The position numbers and the translations under genes were made by a program. The notes below the pieces were generated by a model. That model worked only from the letters and a program-made list of their open reading frames with translations, did not search any database and had not been told where the DNA came from. From contig NZ_JAFEMD010000021.1 in the NCBI RefSeq assembly GCF_016892765.1, forward strand, positions 1 to 64,000: 64,000 nt of DNA, given 5' to 3'. Each line of letters opens with the position of its first letter. Position 1 is the first letter of the stretch. The stretch comes from Microvirga arvi (GTDB lineage: Bacteria; Pseudomonadota; Alphaproteobacteria; Rhizobiales; Beijerinckiaceae). Shown in pieces: positions 50,489 to 59,905 of the stretch.

Positions 50489-50803
50489 ATGGTGATCCGC
50501 AGACGCGCAAGACGATTCCTGATTCCGCTGATGCTCTACAGCGTCTCGGCGGCCGTGGCTGGTTATTTCGTTCATCATGCTCATAGCGGCGCGCGTGGTA
50601 TCGAAGCCCGACAAAAGTATGAAACCCAGGTCGCTGAACTTTCCGATGAGCTTGCGGGTTTAAAAACTCAGCGCTCCGACTGGGAGCGTCGCATCGCGCT
50701 GTTGCGCAGCGATCAGATTGACCGTGATCTGCTCGAGGAAAGAGCACGCGTAATGTTAGGACGTGTGCATAAGAATGACCTCATCATCATAACGGGCCCA
50801 TGA
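50489..50803 (+). CDS. FtsB/DivIC-family septum formation initiator
   Basis: A 104-residue bitopic membrane protein: a basic N-terminus (VIRRRARR), one transmembrane helix at about 10-30, and a periplasmic coiled coil at about 38-78 (YETQVAELSDELAGLKTQRSDWERRI), followed by the RDLLEERARVMLG segment typical of the family. It belongs to the FtsBL divisome sub-complex by homology. Its position between eno and pdhA is the usual one in Rhizobiales. The divergence is high for this family, but architecture and context agree. Confidence 0.88.
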   Translation: MVIRRRARRFLIPLMLYSVSAAVAGYFVHHAHSGARGIEARQKYETQVAELSDELAGLKTQRSDWERRIALLRSDQIDRDLLEERARVMLGRVHKNDLIIITGP

Positions 50804-50975
50804 TCGGGCATAACTCTAAAGTTCTGCTTAACTGAATTCGAGTTAATCGTGGAATAGTCAAATATTACAGGTACTTGCACGATTCATTGTGCACCGCAAA
50901 ACTGCATTTAGGCCACTCGATTTCCGGTTTCGACTGCGCTACAACTTTCGTCGAGGAAACCCTTCGGAGGACCCG

Positions 50976-52037
50976 ATGGCTGTTGCTGCCCGCAAGGCGG
51001 GCCGTGTCGGTACAGGCGCGGCTAACAAGACCACTTCCACCAAAGGCTCCATGCGCGGAGCCACTTCCAATTCCCCACAATTCGACAAGAACCAGGACCT
51101 TTCGGCCTACAATGAAATGCTTCTGATCCGGCGCTTCGAGGAGAAGTCCGGCCAGATGTACGGCATGGGCCTGATCGGTGGTTTCTGCCATCTCTATATC
51201 GGCCAGGAGGCCGTCGTCGTCGGCATGCAGATGGCGACGAAAGAGGGCGACCAAGTGATCACCGGCTACCGGGATCACGGTCACATGCTCGCCTGCGGCA
51301 TGGATGCGAAAGGCGTCATGGCCGAGTTGACCGGACGCCGCGGCGGCCTGTCGAAGGGCAAGGGCGGCTCCATGCACATGTTCTCCAAGGAGAAGCATTT
51401 CTATGGCGGCCACGGCATCGTCGGCGCACAGGTGTCGCTCGGCACCGGCATCGCCTTCGCGAACCATTATCGCGAGAACGGCAATGTCTGCCTGACCTAT
51501 TTCGGCGACGGTGCGGCTAACCAGGGCCAGGTCTACGAGAGCTTCAACATGGCGCAGCTCTGGAAGCTGCCTGTGGTCTATGTGATCGAGAACAACCGCT
51601 ACGCCATGGGAACGTCTGTGAGCCGCGCCTCGGCGCAGACCGATTTCTCGAAGCGCGGCGTGTCCTTCGGCATTCCCGGCGAGCAGGTGGACGGCATGGA
51701 TATCCGCGCCGTCTACGCGGCCGGCCAGCGAGCTGTCGAGCATGCCCGCACCGGCAAGGGCCCCTACATCCTCGAGATGCAGACCTATCGCTATCGCGGC
51801 CACTCCATGTCCGATCCGGCGAAATACCGCACGAAGGACGAGGTGGCCCGCATGCGCGAGGAGCACGACCCGATCGAGCAGGTGCGCCGCCGTCTGCTGG
51901 AGAGCTGGAAGTTGTCGGAAGACGAGCTGAAGGCTATCGACAGCCGGGTGCGCGAGATCGTCAACGAGGCAGCCGAGTTCGCCACGCACGATCCGGAGCC
52001 CGATCCGTCCGAGCTCTACACCGACATCCTGCTCTAA
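50976..52037 (+). CDS. pdhA: Pyruvate dehydrogenase E1 component, alpha subunit
   Basis: Thiamine-diphosphate subunit of the E1 decarboxylase in an alpha2-beta2 arrangement. The 353-residue protein has a polar N-terminal stretch of about 45 residues, then LLIRRFEEKSGQMYGMGLIG and the ThDP motif GDGAANQGQVYESFNMAQLW. The phosphorylation-loop-like region YRYRGHSMSDPAKYRTKDE is as in mitochondrial E1-alpha. ATG 50976 has CGGAGG 5 nt upstream; a longer frame begins 29 codons earlier in AT-rich leader DNA and is rejected. First gene of the pdh operon. Confidence 0.97.
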   Translation: MAVAARKAGRVGTGAANKTTSTKGSMRGATSNSPQFDKNQDLSAYNEMLLIRRFEEKSGQMYGMGLIGGFCHLYIGQEAVVVGMQMATKEGDQVITGYRDHGHMLACGMDAKGVMAELTGRRGGLSKGKGGSMHMFSKEKHFYGGHGIVGAQVSLGTGIAFANHYRENGNVCLTYFGDGAANQGQVYESFNMAQLWKLPVVYVIENNRYAMGTSVSRASAQTDFSKRGVSFGIPGEQVDGMDIRAVYAAGQRAVEHARTGKGPYILEMQTYRYRGHSMSDPAKYRTKDEVARMREEHDPIEQVRRRLLESWKLSEDELKAIDSRVREIVNEAAEFATHDPEPDPSELYTDILL

Positions 52038-52057
52038 GCGGCGCGCTCGCGCCGCTT
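52036..52057 (+). terminator. Hairpin between pdhA and pdhB
   Basis: AAGCGGCG (52036-52043) pairs with CGCCGCTT (52050-52057), starting within the pdhA stop codon. No T tract follows; probably an mRNA stabilising or attenuating element. Confidence 0.35.
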
Positions 52058-52100
52058 CTCCCCGAATCTCGCCGCTGCGACAATCAAAACAGGTCTTTTA

Positions 52101-53552
52101 ATGGCGATCGATATTCTCATGCCTGCTCTCTCGCCGACCATGGAGCAGGGCAAACTGGCCAAGTGGCTTAAGAAGGAAGGCGATCAGGTCAAGCCCGGAG
52201 ACGTGCTGGCCGAGATCGAGACCGACAAGGCGACCATGGAGGTCGAGGCAATCGACGAAGGCGTCCTCGCCAAGATCCTGGTCTCCGACGGCACCGACAA
52301 TGTGGCCGTGAACACCCCCATCGCGATTCTCGCGGGCGAGGGTGAGGACGTGTCGTCGGCCGCTTCGTCGGCAAGGGCTCCCGCCGCCCCGGCACAGGAG
52401 GCTCAAGCGGCACCGACGCCTGACATGCAGCGGGAAGGAATGGCAGACCGGCCTTCTCCTGACTCCATCCCCGGCACCGATACGAGTCCGGTCGCGGAGC
52501 CTGCCGCTCCCTCCGTCATCACGAACCGCACCAGCTACAACGCCATGGCGGAAATCCCCGAGGGCACGGAGCTGGTCAACATGACCGTTCGCGAGGCTCT
52601 TCGTGACGCCATGGCCGAAGAGATGCGCAAGGACCAGAACGTTCTTGTCATGGGTGAAGAGGTGGCTGAGTATCAGGGCGCGTACAAGGTCACGCAAGGC
52701 CTGCTGCAGGAATTCGGCGCCAAGCGCGTGATCGACACGCCGATCACCGAGCACGGTTTTGCCGGCGTCGGCGTCGGTGCGGCCTTCACGGGCCTGCGTC
52801 CCATCGTCGAGTTCATGACCTTCAACTTCGCCATGCAGGCGATCGACCACATCATCAACTCGGCGGCTAAGACGCTCTATATGTCCGGCGGCCAGCTCGG
52901 TGCTCCCATCGTGTTCCGCGGCCCTAACGGCGCAGCGGCCCGTGTCGGCGCGCAACACAGCCATGACTATGCGGCCTGGTACTCGAACGTGCCTGGTCTC
53001 AAGGTCATCGCGCCTTATACGGCATCCGACGCGAAGGGTCTGCTCAAGAGCGCCATTCGCGATCCGAACCCGATCATCTTCCTGGAGAACGAGATTCTCT
53101 ACGGCCAATCCTTCCCGGTGCCGAAGCTCGACGATTTCACGGTGCCGATCGGCAAGGCGCGCATCCATCGCGAAGGCAAGGACGTGACCATCGTGTCCTT
53201 CTCGATCGGCATGACCTACGCGCTGAAAGCCGCGCAGGAACTGGAAAAGGAAGGCATCGACGCCGAGGTCATCGACCTGCGCACGATCCGCCCCATGGAC
53301 ACGGACACCATCGTCGCCTCGGTGATGAAGACGGGCCGCTGCGTCACCGTGGAGGAGGGCTTCCCGCAATCGGGCATCGGCGCCGAGATCGCCATGCGCA
53401 TCATGGAAAACGCGTTCGACTACCTCGACGCACCCGTAGCCCGCGTGACCGGCAAGGACGTGCCCATGCCGTATGCGGCCAACCTCGAGAAGCTCGCGCT
53501 GCCCAACGTGGCCGAAGTGGTGCAGGCGGCGAAGGCCGTTTGCTACAGGTGA
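52101..53552 (+). CDS. pdhB: Pyruvate dehydrogenase E1 component, beta subunit, lipoylated
   Basis: E1-beta with an additional N-terminal lipoyl domain (residues 1-80, Lys43 in ETDKATMEV) joined by an Ala/Pro-rich linker (about 85-145) to the transketolase-like domain ([20 protein letters not shown], about 155-280) and the C-terminal transketolase domain ([19 protein letters not shown] onward). At 483 residues it is about 130 longer than E1-beta without the lipoyl part. A lipoylated E1-beta is characteristic of alphaproteobacteria. The stop is 4 bp before the DUF5076 start. Confidence 0.97.
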   Translation: MAIDILMPALSPTMEQGKLAKWLKKEGDQVKPGDVLAEIETDKATMEVEAIDEGVLAKILVSDGTDNVAVNTPIAILAGEGEDVSSAASSARAPAAPAQEAQAAPTPDMQREGMADRPSPDSIPGTDTSPVAEPAAPSVITNRTSYNAMAEIPEGTELVNMTVREALRDAMAEEMRKDQNVLVMGEEVAEYQGAYKVTQGLLQEFGAKRVIDTPITEHGFAGVGVGAAFTGLRPIVEFMTFNFAMQAIDHIINSAAKTLYMSGGQLGAPIVFRGPNGAAARVGAQHSHDYAAWYSNVPGLKVIAPYTASDAKGLLKSAIRDPNPIIFLENEILYGQSFPVPKLDDFTVPIGKARIHREGKDVTIVSFSIGMTYALKAAQELEKEGIDAEVIDLRTIRPMDTDTIVASVMKTGRCVTVEEGFPQSGIGAEIAMRIMENAFDYLDAPVARVTGKDVPMPYAANLEKLALPNVAEVVQAAKAVCYR

Positions 53553-53556
53553 CCTC

Positions 53557-53853
53557 ATGACTGGACGGAAGTTCGAAGCCCTCAACGTTCCGCCTGACGT
53601 GCTCGAAAAGGGTGGCGTCGAGATCCTGAGGGCTTCGGTGGTCGATGGAGCGGTGAGCATCGCGCTGCGCCGCGCCTTCGACGATCCGTTCACCTGGGGC
53701 GTGCTCCTGGTGGATCTCGCCCGACACGCCGCGCGCGTCTACGCCATGGAAACGGAGTTCTCCGAAGAGGAGGCTCTTGCCGAGATCACGGCGGGCATCC
53801 AGGCCGAGCTGGACGATCCGTCGGACCCTGGCTCGACGCAGGCTATCAACTGA
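53557..53853 (+). CDS. DUF5076 family protein
   Basis: A 98-residue protein, mixed alpha/beta, without a signal peptide or membrane helix. Landmarks are NVPPDVLEKGGVEILRASVVDGAVSIALRRAFDDP, WGVLLVDLARHAARVY and a C-terminal acidic helix (EFSEEEALAEITAGIQAEL). It sits 4 bp after pdhB and 27 bp before pdhC, inside the operon, so it must be co-translated with the pyruvate dehydrogenase subunits. Function is unknown; the position suggests a role in the complex or its regulation, as inference only. The start MTGRKFEAL is the first ATG after the pdhB stop. Confidence 0.85.
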   Translation: MTGRKFEALNVPPDVLEKGGVEILRASVVDGAVSIALRRAFDDPFTWGVLLVDLARHAARVYAMETEFSEEEALAEITAGIQAELDDPSDPGSTQAIN

Positions 53854-53880
53854 ACCTTTTGATCAGGATCCATAAACGCC

Positions 53881-55314
53881 ATGCCCATCAATATCCTGAT
53901 GCCCGCCCTGTCACCCACGATGGAAAAGGGCAACCTTGCCAAGTGGCTGAAGAAGGAAGGCGACACGGTGAAATCCGGCGACGTCATCGCTGAGATCGAG
54001 ACCGACAAGGCCACCATGGAAGTGGAGGCTGTGGACGAAGGCATTCTTGCCAAGATCGTCGTGCCGGAAGGCACGGCGGACGTTCCTGTCAACGAGCTTA
54101 TCGCGCTGATTGCCGGCGAGGGCGAGGATCCGAAGAGCGTCAGCGCTCCGGCTGCTGGCGGTGGTGCTCCGCCCCCGGCTCCGAAGGCAGAGGCCGCACC
54201 TGCCCCGGCCGCGCCAACAGCAGCGCCTCAACCGCAGGCCAATACCGTTCAGGGTGATCCCAACGCCCATATGTCATACGCCCGTGTCGACCAGGCTCCT
54301 CAAGGCCCGGCGCAGGCCGCCAAGCCCAATGGGGCAGGGCAGCCGCAAACAGGCGGAACCCGGATCTTCGCCTCGCCGCTCGCCAAGCGCATCGCGCGTG
54401 AGGCCGGGATCGACATCGGATCGATCCAGGGCTCCGGCCCGCATGGCCGTGTCGTCGAGAAAGATGTGCGCGCAGCCCTCCAAGGCGGCGGTGCGAAGCC
54501 TGCTCCTGCTCTGGCGGCCACCGGAGCCCCCGCACCGGCCGCCAAGCCGGCTGCGCCGCAGCTTGCTCCGAGCATGGGGGCCGATCAGGTCAAGGCCATG
54601 TTCGAGGCCGGCTCCTACGAGGAAGTGCCCCTCGACGGCATGCGCAAGACCATCGCCAAGCGCCTCGTCGAATCGAAGCAGACGGTGCCGCATTTCTACC
54701 TGTCTCTGGATTGCGAGCTCGACGCGCTCATGGCGCTGCGCGAGCAGATCAATGCGGCCGCCGGCAAGGACAAGGACGGCAAGCCCGCCTACAAGCTCTC
54801 CGTCAACGACTTCGTCATCAAGGCGCTCGCCATCGCACTCCAGCGTGTGCCGGCTGCCAATGCGGTCTGGGCCGAGGATCGCATCCTGAAGATGAAGCAC
54901 TCGGACGTGGGCGTGGCCGTCGCCATCGAAGGCGGACTGTTCACGCCGGTGGTGCGCAAAGCGGAGCAGAAGACGCTTACGGCCATTTCGGCCGAGGTGA
55001 AGGACATGGCGGGCCGCGCCCGCACCCGACGCCTGAAGCCGGAGGAATATCAGGGTGGCTCCACGGCTGTCTCAAATCTCGGCATGTTCGGCATCAAGAA
55101 CTTCCAGGCTGTCATCAATCCGCCCCAGGGCACGATCCTTGCGGTCGGCGCCGGTGAGCAGCGGGTCGTGGTGAAGAACGGCGCTCCCGCCGTCATCCAA
55201 GCCATGACCGTAACGCTCTCTTGCGACCACCGCGTGGTCGACGGTGCGCTGGGCGCGGAGCTCCTAGCGGCCTTCAAGCAGCTCATCGAGAGCCCGATGG
55301 GGATGCTGGTTTAG
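53881..55314 (+). CDS. pdhC: Dihydrolipoamide acetyltransferase (E2 of pyruvate dehydrogenase)
   Basis: Core E2 of the complex, 477 residues. One N-terminal lipoyl domain (1-80, Lys43 in ETDKATMEV) is followed by an Ala/Pro linker, a peripheral-subunit-binding domain at about 160-196 (FASPLAKRIAREAGIDI) and the catalytic domain from about 245, with the active-site motif SCDHRVVDGALGAEL near the end. The first 45 residues are almost the same as those of PdhB. The gene is followed by a palindromic element and then lpdA. Confidence 0.97.
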   Translation: MPINILMPALSPTMEKGNLAKWLKKEGDTVKSGDVIAEIETDKATMEVEAVDEGILAKIVVPEGTADVPVNELIALIAGEGEDPKSVSAPAAGGGAPPPAPKAEAAPAPAAPTAAPQPQANTVQGDPNAHMSYARVDQAPQGPAQAAKPNGAGQPQTGGTRIFASPLAKRIAREAGIDIGSIQGSGPHGRVVEKDVRAALQGGGAKPAPALAATGAPAPAAKPAAPQLAPSMGADQVKAMFEAGSYEEVPLDGMRKTIAKRLVESKQTVPHFYLSLDCELDALMALREQINAAAGKDKDGKPAYKLSVNDFVIKALAIALQRVPAANAVWAEDRILKMKHSDVGVAVAIEGGLFTPVVRKAEQKTLTAISAEVKDMAGRARTRRLKPEEYQGGSTAVSNLGMFGIKNFQAVINPPQGTILAVGAGEQRVVVKNGAPAVIQAMTVTLSCDHRVVDGALGAELLAAFKQLIESPMGMLV

Positions 55315-55321
55315 TAAAGAA

Positions 55322-55427
55322 CGTCATCCCGGTTTCTGCTGCGCAGCAGAAACCGGGATCGTACGACGAGAATAGCGCCTTATCCTGATAGCGATCCCGG
55401 CTCTCGCTCTGCTCGGCCGGGATGACG
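55322..55427. repeat. MITE-like palindromic element with 11-bp terminal inverted repeats
   Basis: A 106-bp element between pdhC and lpdA. Its ends are exact 11-bp inverted repeats, CGTCATCCCGG (55322-55332) and CCGGGATGACG (55417-55427). Inside it has a perfect 34-nt palindrome (55326-55359, centre CTGCTGCGCAGCAG) and a second stem (55394-55401 with 55416-55423). It shares the CGTCA...TGACG boundaries with the element at 50335. It may form a strong hairpin separating pdhC from lpdA. Confidence 0.85.
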
Positions 55428-55439
55428 AGTAGGAAGACC

Positions 55440-56879
55440 ATGGCAAACCAATACGACATCATCGTCATCGGCGGCGGGCCTGGGGGCTATGTGGCCGCGA
55501 TCCGTGCGGCGCAGCTCGGGTTCAAGACCGCGGTCGTGGAGCGCGAGCATCTCGGCGGCATCTGCCTCAACTGGGGCTGCATCCCGACCAAGGCGCTGCT
55601 GCGCTCGGCCGAGATCTTCCACTACATGGAGCATGCCAAGGATTACGGCCTGTCGGCGCAAGGCATCGGTTTTGACGCCGCCGCCATCGTGCAGCGGTCG
55701 CGCGGCGTCTCCGGCCGCCTCAACGGCGGCGTCGGCATGCTGCTGAAGAAGAACAAGGTCGATGTGATCTGGGGCGAGGCTGCCATCGCCAAGCCCGGAG
55801 AGGTCGTGGTCACGGCGCCGAAGAAGCCCGCCATGCAGCCGCAGAACCCGGTGCCGAAGGGTGTGCTGGAGCCCGGCACCTATCAGGCCAAGAACATCAT
55901 CGTCGCGACGGGCGCACGTCCCCGCGCGCTGCCCGGAATCGAGCCGGACGGCAAGCTGATCTGGACCTATTTCGAGGCCATGGTGCCGCCGGCCATGCCC
56001 AAATCCCTCATCGTCATGGGCTCCGGTGCCATCGGCATCGAGTTCGCCTCCTTCTACCGCACCATGGGCGTGGAGGTGACGGTGGTCGAGGTGATGCCGC
56101 AGATCCTGCCCGTCGAGGATGCCGAGATCGCAAGTTTGGCCCGCAAGCGCTTCGAGAAGCAGGGCATGAAGATCCTCTCGGGCGCCAAGGTCACGAAGGT
56201 GGAAAAGGGCGCCAACTCCATCACCGCCACCATCGACGACGGCAAGGGCGGCACGCAGACGATCACCGCAGAGCGGATGATCTCGGCCGTCGGCGTGGTC
56301 GGCAACATCGAGAATCTCGGTCTCGAGAAGCTTGGGGTGAAGATCGAGCGCGGCGTCGTGGTGACGGACGGCCTTGGGCGCACTAACGTGCCCGGCATCT
56401 ACGCCATCGGTGACGTGGCCGGCCCGCCCATGCTGGCGCACAAGGCGGAGCACGAGGGCGTCATCTGCGTCGAGACCATCAAGGGCCTGCACACGCATGC
56501 CATGGACAAGGCGAAGATCCCAGGCTGCACCTACTGCAATCCGCAGATCGCCTCGGTGGGCCTCACGGAAGCCAAGGCGAAGGAGCAGGGTTACGACATC
56601 CGCGTCGGCCGCTTCCCCTTCATCGGCAACGGCAAGGCCATCGCGCTGGGCGAGCCGGACGGCCTCGTCAAAACGATCTTCGACAAGAAGACCGGTCAGT
56701 TGCTGGGCGCCCACATGGTCGGTGCAGAAGTGACCGAACTGATTCAGGGCTATGTGATCGCCATGAACCTGGAGACGACGGAAGAAGACCTGATCCACGC
56801 CGTCTTCCCGCACCCGACCCTCTCCGAGACCATGCACGAGAGCGTCATGGACGCTTATGGACGGGTGATCCACATCTGA
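55440..56879 (+). CDS. lpdA: Dihydrolipoyl dehydrogenase (E3)
   Basis: FAD enzyme that reoxidises lipoyl groups, 479 residues. FAD-binding GGGPGGYVAAIRAAQLG (11-27), redox disulfide Cys42 and Cys47 in GGICLNWGCIPTK, NAD-binding GSGAIGIEFASFY, and the C-terminal His-Glu pair in FPHPTLSE. An additional loop at about 125-140 (KKPAMQPQNPVPKG) is common in the alphaproteobacterial pdh-type E3. ATG 55440 follows AGGAAG; an upstream in-frame ATG six codons earlier is within the repeat element and less likely. Confidence 0.97.
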   Translation: MANQYDIIVIGGGPGGYVAAIRAAQLGFKTAVVEREHLGGICLNWGCIPTKALLRSAEIFHYMEHAKDYGLSAQGIGFDAAAIVQRSRGVSGRLNGGVGMLLKKNKVDVIWGEAAIAKPGEVVVTAPKKPAMQPQNPVPKGVLEPGTYQAKNIIVATGARPRALPGIEPDGKLIWTYFEAMVPPAMPKSLIVMGSGAIGIEFASFYRTMGVEVTVVEVMPQILPVEDAEIASLARKRFEKQGMKILSGAKVTKVEKGANSITATIDDGKGGTQTITAERMISAVGVVGNIENLGLEKLGVKIERGVVVTDGLGRTNVPGIYAIGDVAGPPMLAHKAEHEGVICVETIKGLHTHAMDKAKIPGCTYCNPQIASVGLTEAKAKEQGYDIRVGRFPFIGNGKAIALGEPDGLVKTIFDKKTGQLLGAHMVGAEVTELIQGYVIAMNLETTEEDLIHAVFPHPTLSETMHESVMDAYGRVIHI

Positions 56880-56942
56880 GTGCAGATCCTTATCTTCCTA
56901 TCCAGCTCCTCCGCGGCTGCAACGACGCTCTCGGGCTCTAAG

Positions 56943-56977
56943 AAGCTCAACCGGCCTTACTGCTGGCTGAGCTTTTT
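56943..56977 (+). terminator. Terminator after lpdA
   Basis: AAGCTCA (56943-56949) pairs with TGAGCTT (56968-56974), with further partial pairing inside, followed by TTTTT ending at 56977. Confidence 0.75.
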
Positions 56978-57169
56978 GTCCGCCTCCTTGCTGTCGCCGG
57001 CAGCGTTCCGCTTGGCTGATTGCCGCGTTCGAACTCCTCACGTGCGGGAGAGAGGTTACAGGCAGAAGGAATCTTCCCAGGCAGGATCGATTATCTAACA
57101 CTCCCGTGCATTGACACCTCCAAAGGAGAGGCGGCAGGCTTGCTCACCGAAGGGCAGGGGGAGGGAGCA

Positions 57170-57625
57170 ATGGGGAATCCTGATCAGGTGCACAAAGGCG
57201 AGTGCCGATGCGGGCAGGTGCGGTTCCAGGTTCGCGGCAAGCCGATTGTCACGATGGCCTGCCATTGCACGGGCTGCCAACGCATGACCGCCAGCGCCTT
57301 TTCCCTGAGCGCTCTCTATCCGAGTTCGAGCCTAGAAATCATGCAGGGCGAACCGGTGATCGGCGGGCTTCACGGCGCAACGCGGCACTTCTTCTGTCCG
57401 CATTGCATGAGCTGGCTCTTTACCCGACCGGAGGGGCTCGACGAATTCGTCAATGTCCGGGCCACGATGTTGGACAATGCAGAAGACTTCATTCCATTCA
57501 TCGAGTTCTACACCAGCGAGGCGCTGCCTTGGGCCAGAACCCCGGCAGCTCACAGCTTCGAAACCGATCCTTCGGATGAGCAATTTGCGGAGCTGGTCGA
57601 GGAGTTCGCGCGGCGATCCAGCTAA
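57170..57625 (+). CDS. GFA family (glutathione-dependent formaldehyde-activating-like) protein
   Basis: A 151-residue zinc-binding protein with the CENP-V/GFA fold. The cysteine pattern is complete: Cys12 and Cys14 (ECRCGQVRF), Cys31, Cys33 and Cys36 (CHCTGCQRM), and Cys76 and Cys79 (FFCPHCMSW). Despite the family name, most members have no proven formaldehyde activity, so the reaction is unknown. The start ATG 57170 has GGGGAGGG directly upstream; an in-frame start 50 codons earlier has no family resemblance. The 290 bp between lpdA and this gene contain only the terminator. It converges with the sensor kinase gene. Confidence 0.87.
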   Translation: MGNPDQVHKGECRCGQVRFQVRGKPIVTMACHCTGCQRMTASAFSLSALYPSSSLEIMQGEPVIGGLHGATRHFFCPHCMSWLFTRPEGLDEFVNVRATMLDNAEDFIPFIEFYTSEALPWARTPAAHSFETDPSDEQFAELVEEFARRSS

Positions 57626-57651
57626 CGTGATGAAGGTAGCGCTCGGCCCGC

Positions 57652-59607
57652 TCAATACTCGGGCACGAGCCGATGTGCGATCAGAGGCAGCTGTACCTCG
57701 TACTGAAGCCCTGCCGGATCGAAGCTGAGACGCGCCTGTCCCTGGCACTGGGTGGGGAGGACGCGGTCGAGTAGCGCTCTTCCGAAGCCGCTATGCCCCG
57801 GCTTCTCGACAGGGGGGCCACTCCGCTCCGCCCATCTGAGGTGAAGCTCACGCCTGCCGTCTATGACAGAAAGGTCCCAGGTGACGAAGACGCATCCCTT
57901 GCGCACGGACAGCGCTCCATACCGAGCCGCATTGGCCGTCAATTCGTGAAGCGCCATGCTCAGCGGGATGGCGAGGTCGGCTGCGAGGCTCACCTCTGGG
58001 CCTTCCAGCCTGAAGCGCTCCCGTCGTCCCTCGCCGAACGGCCGGAGCTCGCACAGCAGCATCTCGCGCAGGGATGCCGTCTGCCAGTAGTCGTCGGTGA
58101 GGAGCGCCTGCGTCTTGGCAAGAGCCTCGATCCGCGACGAGAAGGAGCGGTTGAATTCCCGGATGCTCGTCGTCGTGCGTGTTGTCGCGCTCGCGAGAGC
58201 CTGGACGATCGCAAGGGTGTTGCGGACGCGATGATGCAGTTCGCGAACCAGCAAAGCCTGACGCTGTTCGAACCGCTTCCTCTCATCGATATCCTGAATG
58301 ACTCGTACGCTGTATTGAAATTTGCTCTGCTCGTCGAAGACCGCCGTCGACGAGACATTCAGCCAGGCGCTGGATCCGTCCTTGCGGATATAGCGCTTCT
58401 CCAAGCTATACGTTTTCAGCTCGCCCGCGATCTGTCGTTCGTAAAGGGCACGTTCAGCCTCCGTATTGTCCGGGTGGGTCAGATCGAAGATGCTCGAGTT
58501 CAACAGCTCATTTCGTGAATAGCCGGTGATGGTCAAAAGACCCTTGTTCACGGTCAGAAATCTTCCGGCTGCATTGGTCTCGGCTATTCCGATGCTGGCG
58601 TGCTCATGGGTCGCCCAGAGGCGCTCTCGGCTTTCCCGTTCCGCTCTCGCTTGAGCGGCATTCTCAACACAGACCGAGGCGATCTGGGCAAGCTGGATGA
58701 GAATGGCCTCGTCGTTGGATGTGAACTCGCTGCCTTGTTTGTCCGACAGCATCATCACGCCCAGCGTGCCACCTTGCGGGCCTGTGACCGGCACGGCGAG
58801 CACGCCCTGGGTCACCAGGAAGTCATCCTCCGCCGTGCGGACGCCCTGCAGGTCTGAATGCGAATTCAGCTCAGCCTCGTTCAAACGAAGTGGGCAGCCC
58901 GACTGAAGGACATGGGTATAAATGCCGGCACCACTCCTCTCGAGAGCCGATAAGGAATAGCCGCGGTATTTCTCCGAAACCGAAACGACGACAGGATTAT
59001 TCGGCCACAGGGCGTAGGGAACAGTGTGTGTTGCTGCCCAATGGGCTCCGACGATCAGCCGGGCCTGTTCCGTGATGTCTTGGAAGATGACTTCAGGTGT
59101 ATCCGCCGCTGCTATCCTTGTGGACACGGTTGCCAGCGCCTTCAGCTGCTCCTGGTACCAGTGCGCCTTGGCCAAAAGCCCTTGCCGCTCCTGCTCGATC
59201 AAGATCCGATTCGTAATGTCATTGTGCCTCACGACGGCATAGGCGGCTCCCTGATGGACCAAGCGGGAGGCGCGAAGCTGAAACCATCTCTGCTCTGTCG
59301 GAGAGTGGCAGGCGTAGTCGAGCGAGAAGGCGGGCTGACCTGACAAGACAGACCGAATGCCTGCCGCAGCAGCCCTGGCACAAGCCGCATCTACGCCGCT
59401 GACACGATCACAGATGTCGAGATAGTTCGCTCCAATATGGTCCTCGCCCCCGGCCTGGTTGGCCTGCCCGAACTCATGCCAGGCCCGGTTGACGGCGATG
59501 ATGGTGCCAGCTTGATCAAGGACGGCAACCGGACCGGCCAAGGCGTCCAGGATGCACTGGGCAGGAGGAGCCGCCACGAACCCGTTCTGCTCCGACGTCC
59601 GGTTCAT
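57652..59607 (-). CDS. PAS/GAF-containing HWE-family sensor histidine kinase
   Basis: A predicted soluble sensor kinase of 651 residues without transmembrane helices. Order of domains: PAS (about 20-140, starting ILDALAGPVAVLDQAGTI), GAF (about 160-320), PAS with PAC (about 335-450, ending VRVIQDIDERKRFEQ), then the kinase. The kinase has ELHHRVRN with the phosphoacceptor His458 or His459, N-box HELTANAARYGALS (His554) and WAERSGPP (Trp592, Glu594), the residues for which the HWE family is named. These kinases often act in light or general-stress signalling. No response regulator lies beside it. ATG 59607 follows a TTG codon; the ribosome site is weak. Confidence 0.9.
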   Translation of the reverse strand: MNRTSEQNGFVAAPPAQCILDALAGPVAVLDQAGTIIAVNRAWHEFGQANQAGGEDHIGANYLDICDRVSGVDAACARAAAAGIRSVLSGQPAFSLDYACHSPTEQRWFQLRASRLVHQGAAYAVVRHNDITNRILIEQERQGLLAKAHWYQEQLKALATVSTRIAAADTPEVIFQDITEQARLIVGAHWAATHTVPYALWPNNPVVVSVSEKYRGYSLSALERSGAGIYTHVLQSGCPLRLNEAELNSHSDLQGVRTAEDDFLVTQGVLAVPVTGPQGGTLGVMMLSDKQGSEFTSNDEAILIQLAQIASVCVENAAQARAERESRERLWATHEHASIGIAETNAAGRFLTVNKGLLTITGYSRNELLNSSIFDLTHPDNTEAERALYERQIAGELKTYSLEKRYIRKDGSSAWLNVSSTAVFDEQSKFQYSVRVIQDIDERKRFEQRQALLVRELHHRVRNTLAIVQALASATTRTTTSIREFNRSFSSRIEALAKTQALLTDDYWQTASLREMLLCELRPFGEGRRERFRLEGPEVSLAADLAIPLSMALHELTANAARYGALSVRKGCVFVTWDLSVIDGRRELHLRWAERSGPPVEKPGHSGFGRALLDRVLPTQCQGQARLSFDPAGLQYEVQLPLIAHRLVPEY

Positions 59608-59905
59608 CAATTTCGTTCCAACACCTTGATGTGAATAGGTTAGTAACGGGTATCGGCGCGATCAGTTCAGGCAGGGTTCGAAGGTCCTTGTGCTGACATT
59701 CTGCGCAGCATCCTTCGGCCGTGGACGGGTGATCGCGGCAGGTTGAGGTGCCGAGCCTCCCGGGTCCGGGCTGGAGAGCTGACAAAGATCCCAGAACGAA
59801 AAGCAGCCCTGCCCTCTGAGCATTTGCGATTGAGCGCCGAAAGCCTTAAATCAGGCGCACGTCAGGAAGGGGCGGGGTCCCTTCGCCCCAAAAGGTTCAA
59901 GCTTC

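Noticed and set aside
57020-57169. 50-codon N-terminal extension of the GFA protein
   Set aside because: It lacks resemblance to the family, while ATG 57170 has a strong GGGGAGGG site right upstream and gives the normal length.
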